A stretch of 64,000 bases of DNA from Candidatus Aminicenantota bacterium (GCA_017886205.1 JAFNEO010000043.1:1-64000); one strand, 5' to 3'. Shown: positions 1 through 8,111, counted from the first letter of the stretch. Notes: generated by a model not told the origin, from the letters alone. A program made the numbers and translations.

Positions 1-860
1 TACCCGACCACCCGGCCTTCGTCTCCGGAGCTCTCGGAAGAATCGGAGTAGCGGAGGACTTCGACCCGTGGCTGTCCGGCTTTTTTCAAGGCGATGAGCA
101 CCGCCGCCACCCCGCCTCCCCCGCACATGATGTTTTCGCCGTTTGCGCATCTGGTGATGAGTGTGTCGGCGTTGATGTTCCGGACGAGCGAGATGGTCTT
201 GGCGTCTACGGAGTTGGCGTCAGCCTTGGAAAGATAATGGGAGAGGTCTGTGGAAGCGACGATCAACACTTTTTTATCGCCCGCGGCCTCGGCGATGCCT
301 TTGGCCAGCGAATAGACGTTTCTTCTTGTCGGATAACCCATAACGATGGGGACGATCTTGGCGCCGGGAAGCGCTTTCTGGATGAACGGGACCTGGACCT
401 CGACAGAATGTTCCTTGGCGTGTGCCTCGGCAATGTAGGAAAAGCCAGAGGCCTTGGCGATGCGGGCGGCGAGCTCCTCGTCGACCGGAACGACGCCGAG
501 CGGCGTTTCGAACCCGCCCTTGAGGTAGATCGAGGCGCCGTCGAGAGGATACTGGTGCGATGTCCCGATAACGATCACCGTTTCGTACGGCCTGCCCTTA
601 ACAAGCTTGTAAGCGTAGGCCGCCGTCTGCCCGGAGTAAACATATCCGGCATGGGGGCAGACGAGTGCCCGAACGTCGCCGGAGACCGCCGGGAGGTCCT
701 TGGCAGCGCTCAGATAGCCGTCGATGCGGGCCGCCAAAGCGGCCTTGTCCTCGTCGTAGAAGGCCCCCGCGAACGCGGGCCTGCGGACCTCCTGCGTCCG
801 CGCGCCGAGCGCGGCGGCGAGACCGATGACCAGGAAAGAGACGAAAGTCCTTTTGTTCAT
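1..860 (-). CDS. Exported MEMO-family protein (AmmeMemoRadiSam protein B), partial
   Basis: The reading frame runs leftward from ATG at 860-858 and leaves the window before its stop codon, so the C-terminus is missing. A GGTGGAG ribosome site precedes the start. The N-terminus looks like a short signal peptide. The family's conserved pattern is present: CPHAGYVYSG, IGTSHQ, EHSVEVQVPF, a DLSHY motif and CGGGGVAAVL, which supply the His, Asp and Cys residues that line the MEMO1 metal site. The fold belongs to the extradiol dioxygenase (LigB) superfamily. MEMO homologues often sit beside AMMECR1 and radical SAM genes, which would lie outside the window. The exact biochemical role of bacterial MEMO proteins is not settled. 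Confidence 0.88.
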   Translation of the reverse strand, partial: MNKRTFVSFLVIGLAAALGARTQEVRRPAFAGAFYDEDKAALAARIDGYLSAAKDLPAVSGDVRALVCPHAGYVYSGQTAAYAYKLVKGRPYETVIVIGTSHQYPLDGASIYLKGGFETPLGVVPVDEELAARIAKASGFSYIAEAHAKEHSVEVQVPFIQKALPGAKIVPIVMGYPTRRNVYSLAKGIAEAAGDKKVLIVASTDLSHYLSKADANSVDAKTISLVRNINADTLITRCANGENIMCGGGGVAAVLIALKKAGQPRVEVLRYSDSSESSGDEGRVVG

Positions 861-952
861 TTCTCCACCCCCCAAGAATATACCGGGCGGCTTCCCAAAA
901 AGCAACCGCCGGACCCAAACATTACTATTCCTATATAAACACTAAGATAGGG

Positions 953-981
953 TTGACATTTTATCTTGCTTGAGGGAGAAT
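953..981 (+). promoter_or_regulatory. Sigma70-type promoter for small membrane protein
   Basis: TTGACA at 953-958 and GAGAAT at 976-981 are separated by 17 bases. This places transcription start about 20 bases before the ATG at 1008. The -35 box is perfect and the -10 box matches 4 of 6. Confidence 0.5.
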
Positions 982-1007
982 ACAGTTGCACTGCGAGGCA
1001 TTGACCG

Positions 1008-1142
1008 ATGAAAGATTTCTTCAAAGGCATTCTCGTTATAGCCGCGCTTATTTCCGCCTTCTTTATGGGTCTTCAGCTCGGCAAGACGAAGGAAAAGGCC
1101 AAGATCCCGAATTTCCAGGAAGACACCGAAGCCCACATCTGA
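1008..1142 (+). CDS. Small single-span membrane protein (44 aa)
   Basis: A short open frame starts at ATG 1008 with GAGG nine bases upstream. The product begins MKDFFKGILVIAALIS, forming one hydrophobic segment (about residues 6-24), followed by a charged tail with KTKEKAK and an acidic end. I do not recognise the family. A promoter-like sequence just upstream and a good ribosome site support expression. It could be a small regulatory or membrane-anchored peptide; no function can be assigned. Confidence 0.55.
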   Translation: MKDFFKGILVIAALISAFFMGLQLGKTKEKAKIPNFQEDTEAHI

Positions 1143-1209
1143 GGCCCTTTCCTCGGCCCGGCGTTTGTTCCCATACCTTCGAGGTCTATCCCGTCTGGCT
1201 GATGAATAA

Positions 1210-1238
1210 TTGATTCTTCATAATCGGAGGCCTATAAT
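1210..1238 (+). promoter_or_regulatory. Sigma70-type promoter for 90-aa membrane protein
   Basis: TTGATT at 1210-1215 and a perfect TATAAT at 1233-1238 are separated by 17 bases, and the ATG follows at 1266. This could also drive the lolB-like/ispE genes downstream. Confidence 0.6.
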
Positions 1239-1265
1239 AGAAAAAATCGGAACGAAGGAAAGACC

Positions 1266-1538
1266 ATGAACTGGGGAACATACGGGATCTTGATCGCTTT
1301 CGGCCTCTTCGTCCTGCTGGTGATCTTCAACCCCAGGATATCGTGCTTCGGCAAACGCATCCGGTCGCCGTTCTATCCACTCCTCCGAAAAAAGAGCCGG
1401 AAGAAGGCTCCCCCGCCGGCGGAGGACTATGGGTTTCGTCTGACGGAAGGACAGGGTCAAGACGCGGCCAGGGCGGCCGAGGATAAAAAGAGGGCGGTCA
1501 AGAAAACGGACGATTACGGGTTCCGGCTGGACCAATAG
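1266..1538 (+). CDS. Small membrane protein with repeated DYGFRL motif
   Basis: This 90-residue protein has one membrane span near the N-terminus (about residues 5-22) and then a basic, cytoplasm-compatible tail. The motif DYGFRL occurs twice, near residue 54 and at the very C-terminus, separated by a charged linker rich in Ala, Lys and Asp. GAAGGAAAG upstream provides the ribosome site. It lies directly before the lolB-like lipoprotein and may be co-transcribed with it. The family is unknown to me; the repeated tail motif suggests a binding peptide, which is inference. Confidence 0.6.
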   Translation: MNWGTYGILIAFGLFVLLVIFNPRISCFGKRIRSPFYPLLRKKSRKKAPPPAEDYGFRLTEGQGQDAARAAEDKKRAVKKTDDYGFRLDQ

Positions 1539-1580
1539 CCGGACGCCCGTCCCGGGATGGCGAAAAGAGGAGGAGGGGAA

Positions 1581-2252
1581 ATGAGGAGGAGCGCGCCCGC
1601 TCTTCTCTTTTTATCGGCCCTGACGCTTCTCTCCTGTCTTCCCTCTCGGCCCGCCGTCGCCCCCCTTCCTCCGACCGTGGAGTCAATCGAAGGTTTTGCC
1701 ACCTTCCGGCTGGCCAGGGAGGGAGGGACGGCCAAGTCCAAACTCTCCTTTCTCTTCCGGCTCCCCGGCCAAGGCCGGATCGAGCTTCTCGATCCTCTCG
1801 GCCGGACGGCTTCACTTCTCTTCCTGGATGACGACGTGGCCTATCTCGTCCTGCCGGGCCGGCGCGCCTATTGGAAGTCCGGCCGCGATGAGGTCATGTC
1901 CAAATTGCTGGGTTTCGCCCTGGGACCCGAGGACCTGACCCATATTTTGACCGGACGGGGGGACCGCTTGAGCGGCTGGACCTTGGAAAAGGACAGCCAG
2001 GGCCGCGTCGTCCGCGGCCGCCGCGAGGACCTGCAGTTTGAAGTCCGCCTTTTCTTCGAACGAAGCCCTCTTCCCCGGCTTCTCGTTCTCTCCCGGGCCG
2101 AAGACAAGGGGAGTCTGAGAGTCCTGCGGATGAGTTTCAACCAGCCTCTGAAAGCCAAGGCGTTTCATCTTTTCTTCCTTGGAGAGGGCGGCTATCGGCC
2201 GGCCGATTGGAATGAGGTCGAGCGCTGGCTCCAGGAGACGGCCGGGCGATGA
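1581..2252 (+). CDS. Outer-membrane lipoprotein, LolB-like
   Basis: The start at 1581 is preferred over an in-frame ATG at 1557 because GAGGAGGGG lies just before it. The 223-residue product has a lipoprotein signal peptide ending in LLSC, so Cys would be lipidated. The mature part has the pattern of LolA/LolB-fold proteins: IEGFATFRL, then FRLPGQGRIELLDPLG, then hydrophobic strand segments. The gene overlaps ispE by four bases (ATGA). In Gammaproteobacteria lolB sits directly before ispE, and the same order here supports a role in lipoprotein insertion or a related DUF4292-type function. The family assignment rests on both fold pattern and synteny, so exact LolB identity is uncertain. Confidence 0.6.
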   Translation: MRRSAPALLFLSALTLLSCLPSRPAVAPLPPTVESIEGFATFRLAREGGTAKSKLSFLFRLPGQGRIELLDPLGRTASLLFLDDDVAYLVLPGRRAYWKSGRDEVMSKLLGFALGPEDLTHILTGRGDRLSGWTLEKDSQGRVVRGRREDLQFEVRLFFERSPLPRLLVLSRAEDKGSLRVLRMSFNQPLKAKAFHLFFLGEGGYRPADWNEVERWLQETAGR

Positions 2253-3109
2253 AGTTCCGATCCTTTGCCAAGATCAACCTGGGGATTGACGTCCTGGGGA
2301 AGCGGGAGGACGGCTACCACGAGATCCGGACCCTTTTCCAGGCCATCGAGTTCGGGGACATCCTCGAGTTCCATCCCTTGACCGAGCGGGAGATCCGCCT
2401 CAGCGGTACCGACGCCTCCATTCCCTGGGACGAGAGAAACCTCGTTCACCAGGCAGCGAGGCTGCTGCAGCAGGACTTCCCGCAGGCCGGCGGAGTCAAA
2501 GTCCTGGTCACCAAGAACGTCCCGTCGGGCAAAGGCCTGGGCGGCGGGAGCAGCAACGCCGCGATGACCCTCTTCGCCCTGAACAGGCTGTGGGGGCTCG
2601 GGCTGGACCGGAGCCGCCTCCAGGATTACGGCCGCCGGCTCGGCGCCGATATTCCCTATTTCCTGGATGGCGGGCTCTGCCTGGGGGAGGGCCGCGGCGA
2701 TGTCATCACCCCCCTCCCCGACCTCCCCGTTTATTACTGCGTCCTCGCCCTGCCTTCCTTCCCCATCCTGACCTCCGATATCTACGGCCGGCTTCGCTTG
2801 ACTTCACCGCCTGAAGACAGTAAAATGAACCGGTTTCTAGCGCGAAGAGAGTTCGGGCTATTAGAGAATAAACTCGAAGAAACCATCTTTAGCCTGTATC
2901 CTCGATTAAAAGCGATTAAGAGTTCTTTTCTTCACAAGGAAGCTGTCCTTTCCCTGGTGAGCGGAACGGGGTCGGCGGTGTTCGGGCTGTTCGAGGACCG
3001 AGAGAAGGCCGTTCGGGCCCTCGCCGACCTTGAGAGGACAGAGGAGGCGCTTCTCGTGGAAACCCTGTCCAGGGAGCGCTATTGGAAAAGAGCCACGGCT
3101 GGGGTGTAG
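2249..3109 (+). CDS. ispE: 4-diphosphocytidyl-2-C-methyl-D-erythritol kinase
   Basis: IspE phosphorylates CDP-methylerythritol in the MEP isoprenoid pathway. The 286-residue protein starts with the typical FAKINLGIDVLGKREDGYH and carries the GHMP kinase ATP loop PSGKGLGGGSSNAA near residues 90-104. The third GHMP motif is visible as VSGTGSAVFGLF near the C-terminus. Its start overlaps the lolB-like stop. Its last ten bases, including the TAG stop, lie inside the downstream tRNA-Gln gene. IspD and IspF of the same pathway are encoded at 13.3-14.5 kb. Confidence 0.96.
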   Translation: MKFRSFAKINLGIDVLGKREDGYHEIRTLFQAIEFGDILEFHPLTEREIRLSGTDASIPWDERNLVHQAARLLQQDFPQAGGVKVLVTKNVPSGKGLGGGSSNAAMTLFALNRLWGLGLDRSRLQDYGRRLGADIPYFLDGGLCLGEGRGDVITPLPDLPVYYCVLALPSFPILTSDIYGRLRLTSPPEDSKMNRFLARREFGLLENKLEETIFSLYPRLKAIKSSFLHKEAVLSLVSGTGSAVFGLFEDREKAVRALADLERTEEALLVETLSRERYWKRATAGV

Positions 3110-3171
3110 CCAAGCGGTAAGGCAACGGACTTTGGATCCGTCATCCGGAGGTTCGAATCCTCCCGCCCCAG
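3100..3171 (+). tRNA. tRNA-Gln (anticodon TTG)
   Basis: A complete cloverleaf can be folded. The acceptor TGGGGTG pairs with CGCCCCA including one G-T pair, the D stem is GCC/GGC, the anticodon stem is ACGGA/TCCGT with loop CTTTGGA, and the T stem is GGAGG/CCTCC with loop TTCGAAT. The anticodon TTG (3132-3134) reads glutamine CAA codons. The 3' CCA is not encoded. The 5' end overlaps the last ten bases of ispE. A tRNA-Gln between ispE and prs is also found in many Gammaproteobacteria. Confidence 0.97.
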
Positions 3172-3207
3172 TTTAATGCTGAATGGAGTGCGGATAAGGA
3201 AAGGCCG

Positions 3208-4137
3208 ATGAGAGTATTTGCCGGATCTTCGAACCAGGCGCTCGCCCTGGAGGTCGCCTCCTACCTCGGGATCGGACTGGGGAACATCGCCCTCAGCCGG
3301 TTCAGTGACGGAGAGATCCACATCTATATCGACGAGAACGTCCGCGGCGAGCACGTGTTCATCATCCAGACGGGCTCGGCCGATGCGAACTTCCATCTTA
3401 TGGAGCTCTTCCTGATGATCGACGCCGCCAAGCGCGCCTCCGCGGAGCGGATCACCGCGGTTATTCCCTATTACTGCTACGCGCGGCAGGATTGGAAGGA
3501 CCGGCCCCGGGTGCCGATCTCGGCCCGCCTCGTCGCCGACCTCCTGGAGAAATCCGGCGCCGACAGGATTCTGGCCATGGACCTCCACTCGCCCCAGATC
3601 CAGGGATTCTTTTCCGTTCCCATGGATAATCTGACGTCTATGCCGGTCCTAGCGCGGTACATCGGCGGCCTCAAGCTGGATAATCTGGCCATCGTCTCGC
3701 CGGATGCGGGAGGCGTCGGCCGGGCCAGGGTTTTCGCCCGGCGGATGCAGGCGGGCCTGGCCATCATCGACAAGCGGAGGCCGGCCCCCAACGTCGCCCA
3801 GGTCCTCCACGTCATCGGCGATGTCCAGGGCCGCGATGTCGTCATCTTCGACGACATGGTGGACACGGCGGGGACACTCGCTCTGAGCGCCGAGGCCCTG
3901 AAGAAAGAGGGCGCCAGAAGGATTCTCGCCGCCTGCACCCATCCCGTTCTCTCCGGCCAGGCCATCGAGAAGATCGAAAAATCGCCCCTCGAACACGTGA
4001 TCGTCACTGACACCATCCCGCTCAACCCTGCCGCTCAGGCCTGCCGAAAGATCGCCGTCCTCTCGGTGGCCGAGCTCTTCGGCGAGGCGATCCGCAGGAT
4101 CAACGAGGGGAGCTCGGTGAGCTCCCTGTTTGTCTAA
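3208..4137 (+). CDS. prs: Ribose-phosphate pyrophosphokinase
   Basis: The enzyme makes PRPP from ribose 5-phosphate and ATP for nucleotide, His and Trp synthesis. The 309-residue protein shows the family order: FAGSSNQALA, FSDGEIHIYIDENVRG, the flexible-loop region YYCYARQDWKDRPRVPIS, the divalent-ion site MDLHSPQIQGFF and the PRPP loop VVIFDDMVDTAGTL. The loop after the YARQD motif differs from the usual DRK form. The product is close to the usual length of about 310-320. The ribosome site is AAGG before ATG 3208. rplY follows immediately. Confidence 0.96.
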   Translation: MRVFAGSSNQALALEVASYLGIGLGNIALSRFSDGEIHIYIDENVRGEHVFIIQTGSADANFHLMELFLMIDAAKRASAERITAVIPYYCYARQDWKDRPRVPISARLVADLLEKSGADRILAMDLHSPQIQGFFSVPMDNLTSMPVLARYIGGLKLDNLAIVSPDAGGVGRARVFARRMQAGLAIIDKRRPAPNVAQVLHVIGDVQGRDVVIFDDMVDTAGTLALSAEALKKEGARRILAACTHPVLSGQAIEKIEKSPLEHVIVTDTIPLNPAAQACRKIAVLSVAELFGEAIRRINEGSSVSSLFV

Positions 4138-4147
4138 GGAGGAGATG

Positions 4148-4882
4148 ATGAGCTTCACCGTCAAAGCGGAAAAAAGGGACGCCTTCGGCAAGAATGCCTC
4201 CCGGAGGCTGAGGAAACAGGGCCTGATCCCGGCCGTTCTATACGGGGAGGGAATGGCCACTATCCCCCTTGTCCTGGCGAAAAAAGAGGTCATCCTGATC
4301 TTGAAATCGGATACCGGGGAGAACACGATCTTCAAAGTGACCTTCGACTCCAAAGCGCAGGACGCGATGTTCAAGGATGTCCAGATCGACTCCAGCACGG
4401 ACGAGCTCGTCCATGCCGACCTGATCCAGATCTCCATGGACAAGGCCATCCGCGTGAACGTGCCCGTGCTGCTCCTGGGAGATCCTATCGGGGTCAAGAC
4501 CGAAGGCGGGTTTGTCGATTTCATGACCCGGGAAGTCGAGATCGAGTGTCTGCCCAAAGACATCCCCGAAAACATCAAGATCGATATCAGCTCACTTCAC
4601 CTGCACCAGTCCATCAAGGTCAGCGATATGGCGACCCCGGAAGGCGTCACGCTGATCAGTGATCCTTCGTCTGTTGTCGTGCTCGTCGGCGTGCCGCACA
4701 AGGAAGAAGAGGTCGCCAAGCCGGTCGAGGAAGGCGTCGTGGCCGCCGAGCCCACCGAACCCGAGGTGATCAAGAAGGAGCGGGCGGAAAAGCCGGAAGA
4801 GGAAGAGAAGCCGGAGAAGAAAGAGAAGCCGGAGAAGAAAGAGAAGCCGGAGAAGAAAGAAAAGAAGGAGAAGAAGGAGTAG
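4148..4882 (+). CDS. rplY: 50S ribosomal protein bL25 (Ctc/TL5 form) with KPEKKE tail
   Basis: This is the long, two-domain Ctc/TL5 form that binds 5S rRNA. The N-terminal L25 domain covers about residues 1-90 (FTVKAEKRDAFGKNASRRLR) and the TL5 C-terminal beta domain about 95-185. After that comes a lysine/glutamate-rich tail with three exact 18-bp repeats encoding EKPEKK. An in-frame TTG at 4130 would overlap prs. ATG 4148 is chosen because AAGGAGG ends five bases before it. The tail is probably disordered. The prs-rplY-pth order matches Gammaproteobacteria. Confidence 0.92.
   Translation: MSFTVKAEKRDAFGKNASRRLRKQGLIPAVLYGEGMATIPLVLAKKEVILILKSDTGENTIFKVTFDSKAQDAMFKDVQIDSSTDELVHADLIQISMDKAIRVNVPVLLLGDPIGVKTEGGFVDFMTREVEIECLPKDIPENIKIDISSLHLHQSIKVSDMATPEGVTLISDPSSVVVLVGVPHKEEEVAKPVEEGVVAAEPTEPEVIKKERAEKPEEEEKPEKKEKPEKKEKPEKKEKKEKKE
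4805..4858 (+). repeat. Three exact 18-bp tandem repeats inside rplY
   Basis: The unit GAGAAGCCGGAGAAGAAA occurs three times head to tail at 4805, 4823 and 4841, followed by degenerate GAGAAGAAG-type sequence up to about 4879. It encodes the charged tail of bL25. Copy number could vary by slippage. Confidence 0.95.
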
Positions 4883-4885
4883 TCG

Positions 4886-5458
4886 TTGTGGGTCGTGGTC
4901 GGCCTGGGGAACCCCGGCCGGCGCTATGCCGGGACGCGGCACAACGTCGGCTTCTCCGTCATTCAGCGGCTGGCCCGACGCTGGGGCGTGAAGCTCCGGC
5001 GGCGGAAATATGCGGCCAAGGTCGTGGAAGTGATGCGGAATGAGGAACGGCTGGTCCTGGCCCAGCCCCAGACATACATGAACATGAGCGGAGTGGCCGT
5101 GAGACAGATCGCGGACGGGTACCGAGTCCCGCCGCCGAACATCGTCGTCGTCACCGACGACCTGGACATCCCGCTCGGCCAGATCCGGGTCCGCAAAGGC
5201 GGCAGCGCCGGCACCCATAAGGGCCTGCGCTCTGTCGTCGCCGAGATGGGGACGCCCTCGATCCCGCGCCTGCGGATCGGGATCGGGCCCCTTGCCGAAC
5301 GCGAGGATGCCGTGGAGTTCGTGCTCTCGCCCTTCTCCCGGGAGGAACTTCCCGTCGTGGAGGAGGCCCTGGCCAAGGCCGAGGAGGCCCTGGATATGAT
5401 CCTCGATGGCCGGATCGAGGCGGCCATGAACACGTTCAACCAGAGAGGAAAGACTTAA
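4886..5458 (+). CDS. pth: Peptidyl-tRNA hydrolase
   Basis: Pth recycles peptidyl-tRNA released from stalled ribosomes. The 190-residue protein has the full signature: VVGLGNPGRRYAGTRHNVGF with the catalytic His, the NMSGVAV segment with the tRNA-binding Asn, and DDLDIPLGQIRVRKGGSAG with the catalytic Asp. The start is a TTG at 4886, three bases after the rplY stop. AAGGAG inside the end of rplY serves as ribosome site, so translation is probably coupled. No alternative start fits the conserved N-terminus. Confidence 0.96.
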   Translation: MWVVVGLGNPGRRYAGTRHNVGFSVIQRLARRWGVKLRRRKYAAKVVEVMRNEERLVLAQPQTYMNMSGVAVRQIADGYRVPPPNIVVVTDDLDIPLGQIRVRKGGSAGTHKGLRSVVAEMGTPSIPRLRIGIGPLAEREDAVEFVLSPFSREELPVVEEALAKAEEALDMILDGRIEAAMNTFNQRGKT

Positions 5459-5523
5459 CGGGAAACACGCTCCTTGTTCCTTCTCGCAAGAAGAGGGAGC
5501 TTTAATATCCATAAGGAGGTCGC

Positions 5524-5916
5524 ATGAAGATTTACGAAACAGGGTTTTTGCTCGCCCCCAACCTTTCCGAAGACGACACCGAAAAGCTCATCACCCAGAT
5601 GGCCGATGTCATTTCCCAGAGAGAGGGTAAGCTCATCAAGCAGGAGAGGTGGGGGAGGCACCGGATGGCCTATTCGATCAAACGGTGGAGCGAGGCCTTC
5701 TATGTTTTTTTGCATTATGAGGGCCGGCCCGATATCCCCCTCGAACTGGAGAGGCGGTTCAAGCAGACCGACGCCGTCCTGCGCTACCTGACCCTGCAGA
5801 AGGAAGCCGGGGAGTCAACCCGCCGGAAGCGGAAGAAAAATGCCCCACCGGAGCCCAGAGAGGCCCCCGCCGAGCCGCGACCGGCCGGCCAGGAATCGGG
5901 AGAAGAGGTGAAGTGA
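5524..5916 (+). CDS. rpsF: 30S ribosomal protein bS6
   Basis: This is the small-subunit platform protein that pairs with bS18. The 130-residue product begins [18 protein letters not shown] and contains [20 protein letters not shown] and [18 protein letters not shown] of the family. It carries a basic and then acidic Pro/Glu-rich extension of about 30 residues. A strong ATAAGGAGGT ribosome site lies just before the ATG. rpsR begins one base after its stop. No ssb gene lies between rpsF and rpsR. Confidence 0.96.
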   Translation: MKIYETGFLLAPNLSEDDTEKLITQMADVISQREGKLIKQERWGRHRMAYSIKRWSEAFYVFLHYEGRPDIPLELERRFKQTDAVLRYLTLQKEAGESTRRKRKKNAPPEPREAPAEPRPAGQESGEEVK

Positions 5917-5917
5917 A

Positions 5918-6175
5918 ATGGCCAGAGAAGAGCGAATGGAGAAACCGTCCTACCGGAAGTTCTTTCCGCCGAAGAGGAAGTTCTGCCGCTTTTGCCAAAG
6001 GAACATCCGTGATATCGACTATAAGAACGTGGACATCCTGAAAAAATACGTCCCTGAACGCGGCAAGATCGCTCCCCGGCGGGTGACGGGAACATGCGCC
6101 TATCATCAACGCAAGCTGGCCACGGCGATCAAGCGGGCGCGCCTGATGGCGATGCTCCCCTACTTGGAAGATTGA
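5918..6175 (+). CDS. rpsR: 30S ribosomal protein bS18
   Basis: The 85-residue protein contains [26 protein letters not shown] and ends with the conserved [16 protein letters not shown] segment. A CxxC near residue 23 and CAYH near residue 64 could form a zinc site, so this looks like the zinc-ribbon type of bS18. The start directly follows the rpsF stop, consistent with a coupled rpsF-rpsR-rplI operon. Confidence 0.96.
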   Translation: MAREERMEKPSYRKFFPPKRKFCRFCQRNIRDIDYKNVDILKKYVPERGKIAPRRVTGTCAYHQRKLATAIKRARLMAMLPYLED

Positions 6176-6201
6176 TCTCCGGGGAGATCGCTGGAGGAAC
6201 G

Positions 6202-6696
6202 ATGAAGGTCATCCTGAAACAAGACGTGGAGAAGGTGGGCCGGAAGGGGGACATCGTCAATGTCGCCCCGGGTTACGGCCGCAACTACCTCATCCCCCGG
6301 AAGCTGGCGCTCGAGGTCACATCCTCGAACCTGAAGATGATCGAGATCGAGCGGCAGGCCCTGAAAAAGAAGGTGGAGAACGAGCGGCAGTCCTTCCAGG
6401 ACCTGATCGGGCGGCTCAACGAGGTGACCCTGACCTTTTCCCGAAAGGCGGGGGAGAAAGACATGATCTTCGGCAGCGTTAGCGCCGCCGACGTCAAGGA
6501 GGCCCTGGACCGGCTGGGTTTCGAGGTTGAGAAGAAAAAGATCGGCCTCGACGAGCCGATCAGGAGGCTGGGGAACTACAGCATCCCGGTCAAGGTATTC
6601 CACGACGATAAGGCCACCCTGCGGGTCGAGGTCCGGAAGGATGAAGGGGCGGCCGGGGCGGCCGGCGAAGGCGAGGCCGGAAAAAGCAAGGACTAA
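6202..6696 (+). CDS. rplI: 50S ribosomal protein bL9
   Basis: The start at 6202 has GGAGGA before it and gives the canonical N-terminus MKVILKQDVEKVGRKGDIV, followed by PGYGRNYLIPRKLAL. A longer in-frame ORF from 6094 would run inside rpsR and is not used. The 164-residue protein has the two-domain layout with a long connecting helix around residues 45-75 and the C-terminal domain with GSVSAADVKEAL. A short Gly/Ala-rich tail follows. Confidence 0.96.
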   Translation: MKVILKQDVEKVGRKGDIVNVAPGYGRNYLIPRKLALEVTSSNLKMIEIERQALKKKVENERQSFQDLIGRLNEVTLTFSRKAGEKDMIFGSVSAADVKEALDRLGFEVEKKKIGLDEPIRRLGNYSIPVKVFHDDKATLRVEVRKDEGAAGAAGEGEAGKSKD

Positions 6697-6749
6697 GGGA
6701 TGATAGGAGCGGGCGGGCCGGCCCTTTCGCTCCGGAGGAGAGGTTGACC

Positions 6750-8111
6750 ATGGAACTCGACCTCATGTTTTTGAAGAAGACTCCGCCCCACAGCGTGGAG
6801 GCGGAAAAGACGGTACTGGGGGGTATCCTGGTCAATAAGGAGAACCTCAACACGGTCCTCTCCATCATCTCGCCCGAGGATTTCTACAAGGACTCGAACC
6901 GCAAGATCATCGAGAGGATCGTCGTCCTCGTGGACAAAGGCCTGCCGGTCGACCTGCTCTCGCTGAGCGAAGAGCTGGAGAGGTCGGGATCTCTGGACGA
7001 GGTGGGGGGGGCGTCCTACCTGTCCTCGCTCCTGGACGGGGTGCCGAAGAGCCCGAACGTTGAGTACTACGCCAAGATCATCAAGGAGAAATCCCTCCTC
7101 CGCAAGCTCATCCTCTCCTCGGCCAAAATCATCAGCTCAAGCTACGAGCAGAAAGAGGACGCAGACGAGCTGCTCAACGAGGCCCAGGCGGCCATCCTCG
7201 ACGTGGCCGAACAGAGGGTCAAGCCGGGGTTTGTATCGGTCGGCCAGCTGACCGCGCCCACTCTGGAGATGATCGCTCAGTTGGCCGAGAGGCGCGAAGC
7301 GGTCACCGGGGTCCCCTCGGGCTTCCGCGACCTGGACAACCTCACCGCGGGGTTCCACAAGTCCGAGTTCGTCGTCGTCGCCGCCCGGCCGTCCATGGGC
7401 AAGACCGCCCTCTGCCTGAACATCTCCCAGCATGTCGGCCTGAACACCCATTATGCGGTCGGTTTCTTCTCGATGGAGATGGCCAAGGAGCAGATCCTCA
7501 TCCGTTTCCTCTGCGCCGACAGCCAACTCGACATCAAACGGGTCCGGACCGGATTCATCAGTGAGCGGGAATTCGAAAAGCTCAAGCTCAGCGCCGAAGC
7601 CCTCTCCCATGCCCGCATCTTCCTGGACGAAACGGCCGGGCTGACGGTGATGGAGATGAAGGCCAAGTGCCGGCGGCTGAAGATGGAGAACAACCTGGAC
7701 GTGGTCTTTATCGATTATATCCAGTTGATGAGGCCCGGCAGCCGGTTCGAGAACCGCAACCAGGAGATGGCCTTCATTTCGCGCTCCCTGAAGGAGCTGG
7801 CCAAAGAGCTTCAGATCCCGGTGGTCGGGATCTCCCAGCTCAGCCGCGCTCCCGAGAAGGGCCGGCGCGAGCCGCGCCCGCTGCTGAGCGACCTCCGCGA
7901 GTCGGGGGCCATCGAGCAGGACGCCGACGTGGTCATCTTCATCTACCGCCCCGAGGTCTACCAGCCACAAGACGAAACCCTCCGCGGCATCGCCGAGGTC
8001 AACGTCGCCAAGCAGCGCAACGGGCCGACCGATATGCTCAAGCTCGCCTTCTTCAACAAATACGCCCGCTTCGCCAACGCCGACCTGGATTTCCACCATC
8101 CGGAAGCCTGA
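6750..8111 (+). CDS. dnaB: Replicative DNA helicase DnaB
   Basis: This is the hexameric helicase that unwinds DNA ahead of the replisome. The N-terminal collar domain starts PPHSVEAEKTVLGG (residues 12-25). The RecA-like motor has Walker A AARPSMGKTA near residues 211-220, FFSMEM, Walker B VVFIDYIQLM, and the C-terminal DLRESGAIEQDADVV and KQRNGPT motifs. The 453-residue length is normal and no intein is present. ATG 6750 is preferred over TTG 6744 because GGAGGAG sits about ten bases upstream. The gene order rpsF-rpsR-rplI-dnaB is widely conserved. Confidence 0.97.
   Translation: MELDLMFLKKTPPHSVEAEKTVLGGILVNKENLNTVLSIISPEDFYKDSNRKIIERIVVLVDKGLPVDLLSLSEELERSGSLDEVGGASYLSSLLDGVPKSPNVEYYAKIIKEKSLLRKLILSSAKIISSSYEQKEDADELLNEAQAAILDVAEQRVKPGFVSVGQLTAPTLEMIAQLAERREAVTGVPSGFRDLDNLTAGFHKSEFVVVAARPSMGKTALCLNISQHVGLNTHYAVGFFSMEMAKEQILIRFLCADSQLDIKRVRTGFISEREFEKLKLSAEALSHARIFLDETAGLTVMEMKAKCRRLKMENNLDVVFIDYIQLMRPGSRFENRNQEMAFISRSLKELAKELQIPVVGISQLSRAPEKGRREPRPLLSDLRESGAIEQDADVVIFIYRPEVYQPQDETLRGIAEVNVAKQRNGPTDMLKLAFFNKYARFANADLDFHHPEA

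Noticed and set aside
237-938. 233-codon plus-strand frame at the window start
   Set aside because: Shadow of the minus-strand MEMO gene, which has the conserved residues.
4805-4879. Regular short repeats as a possible CRISPR-like array
   Set aside because: They are contiguous 18-bp in-frame codon repeats without spacers and encode the bL25 tail.
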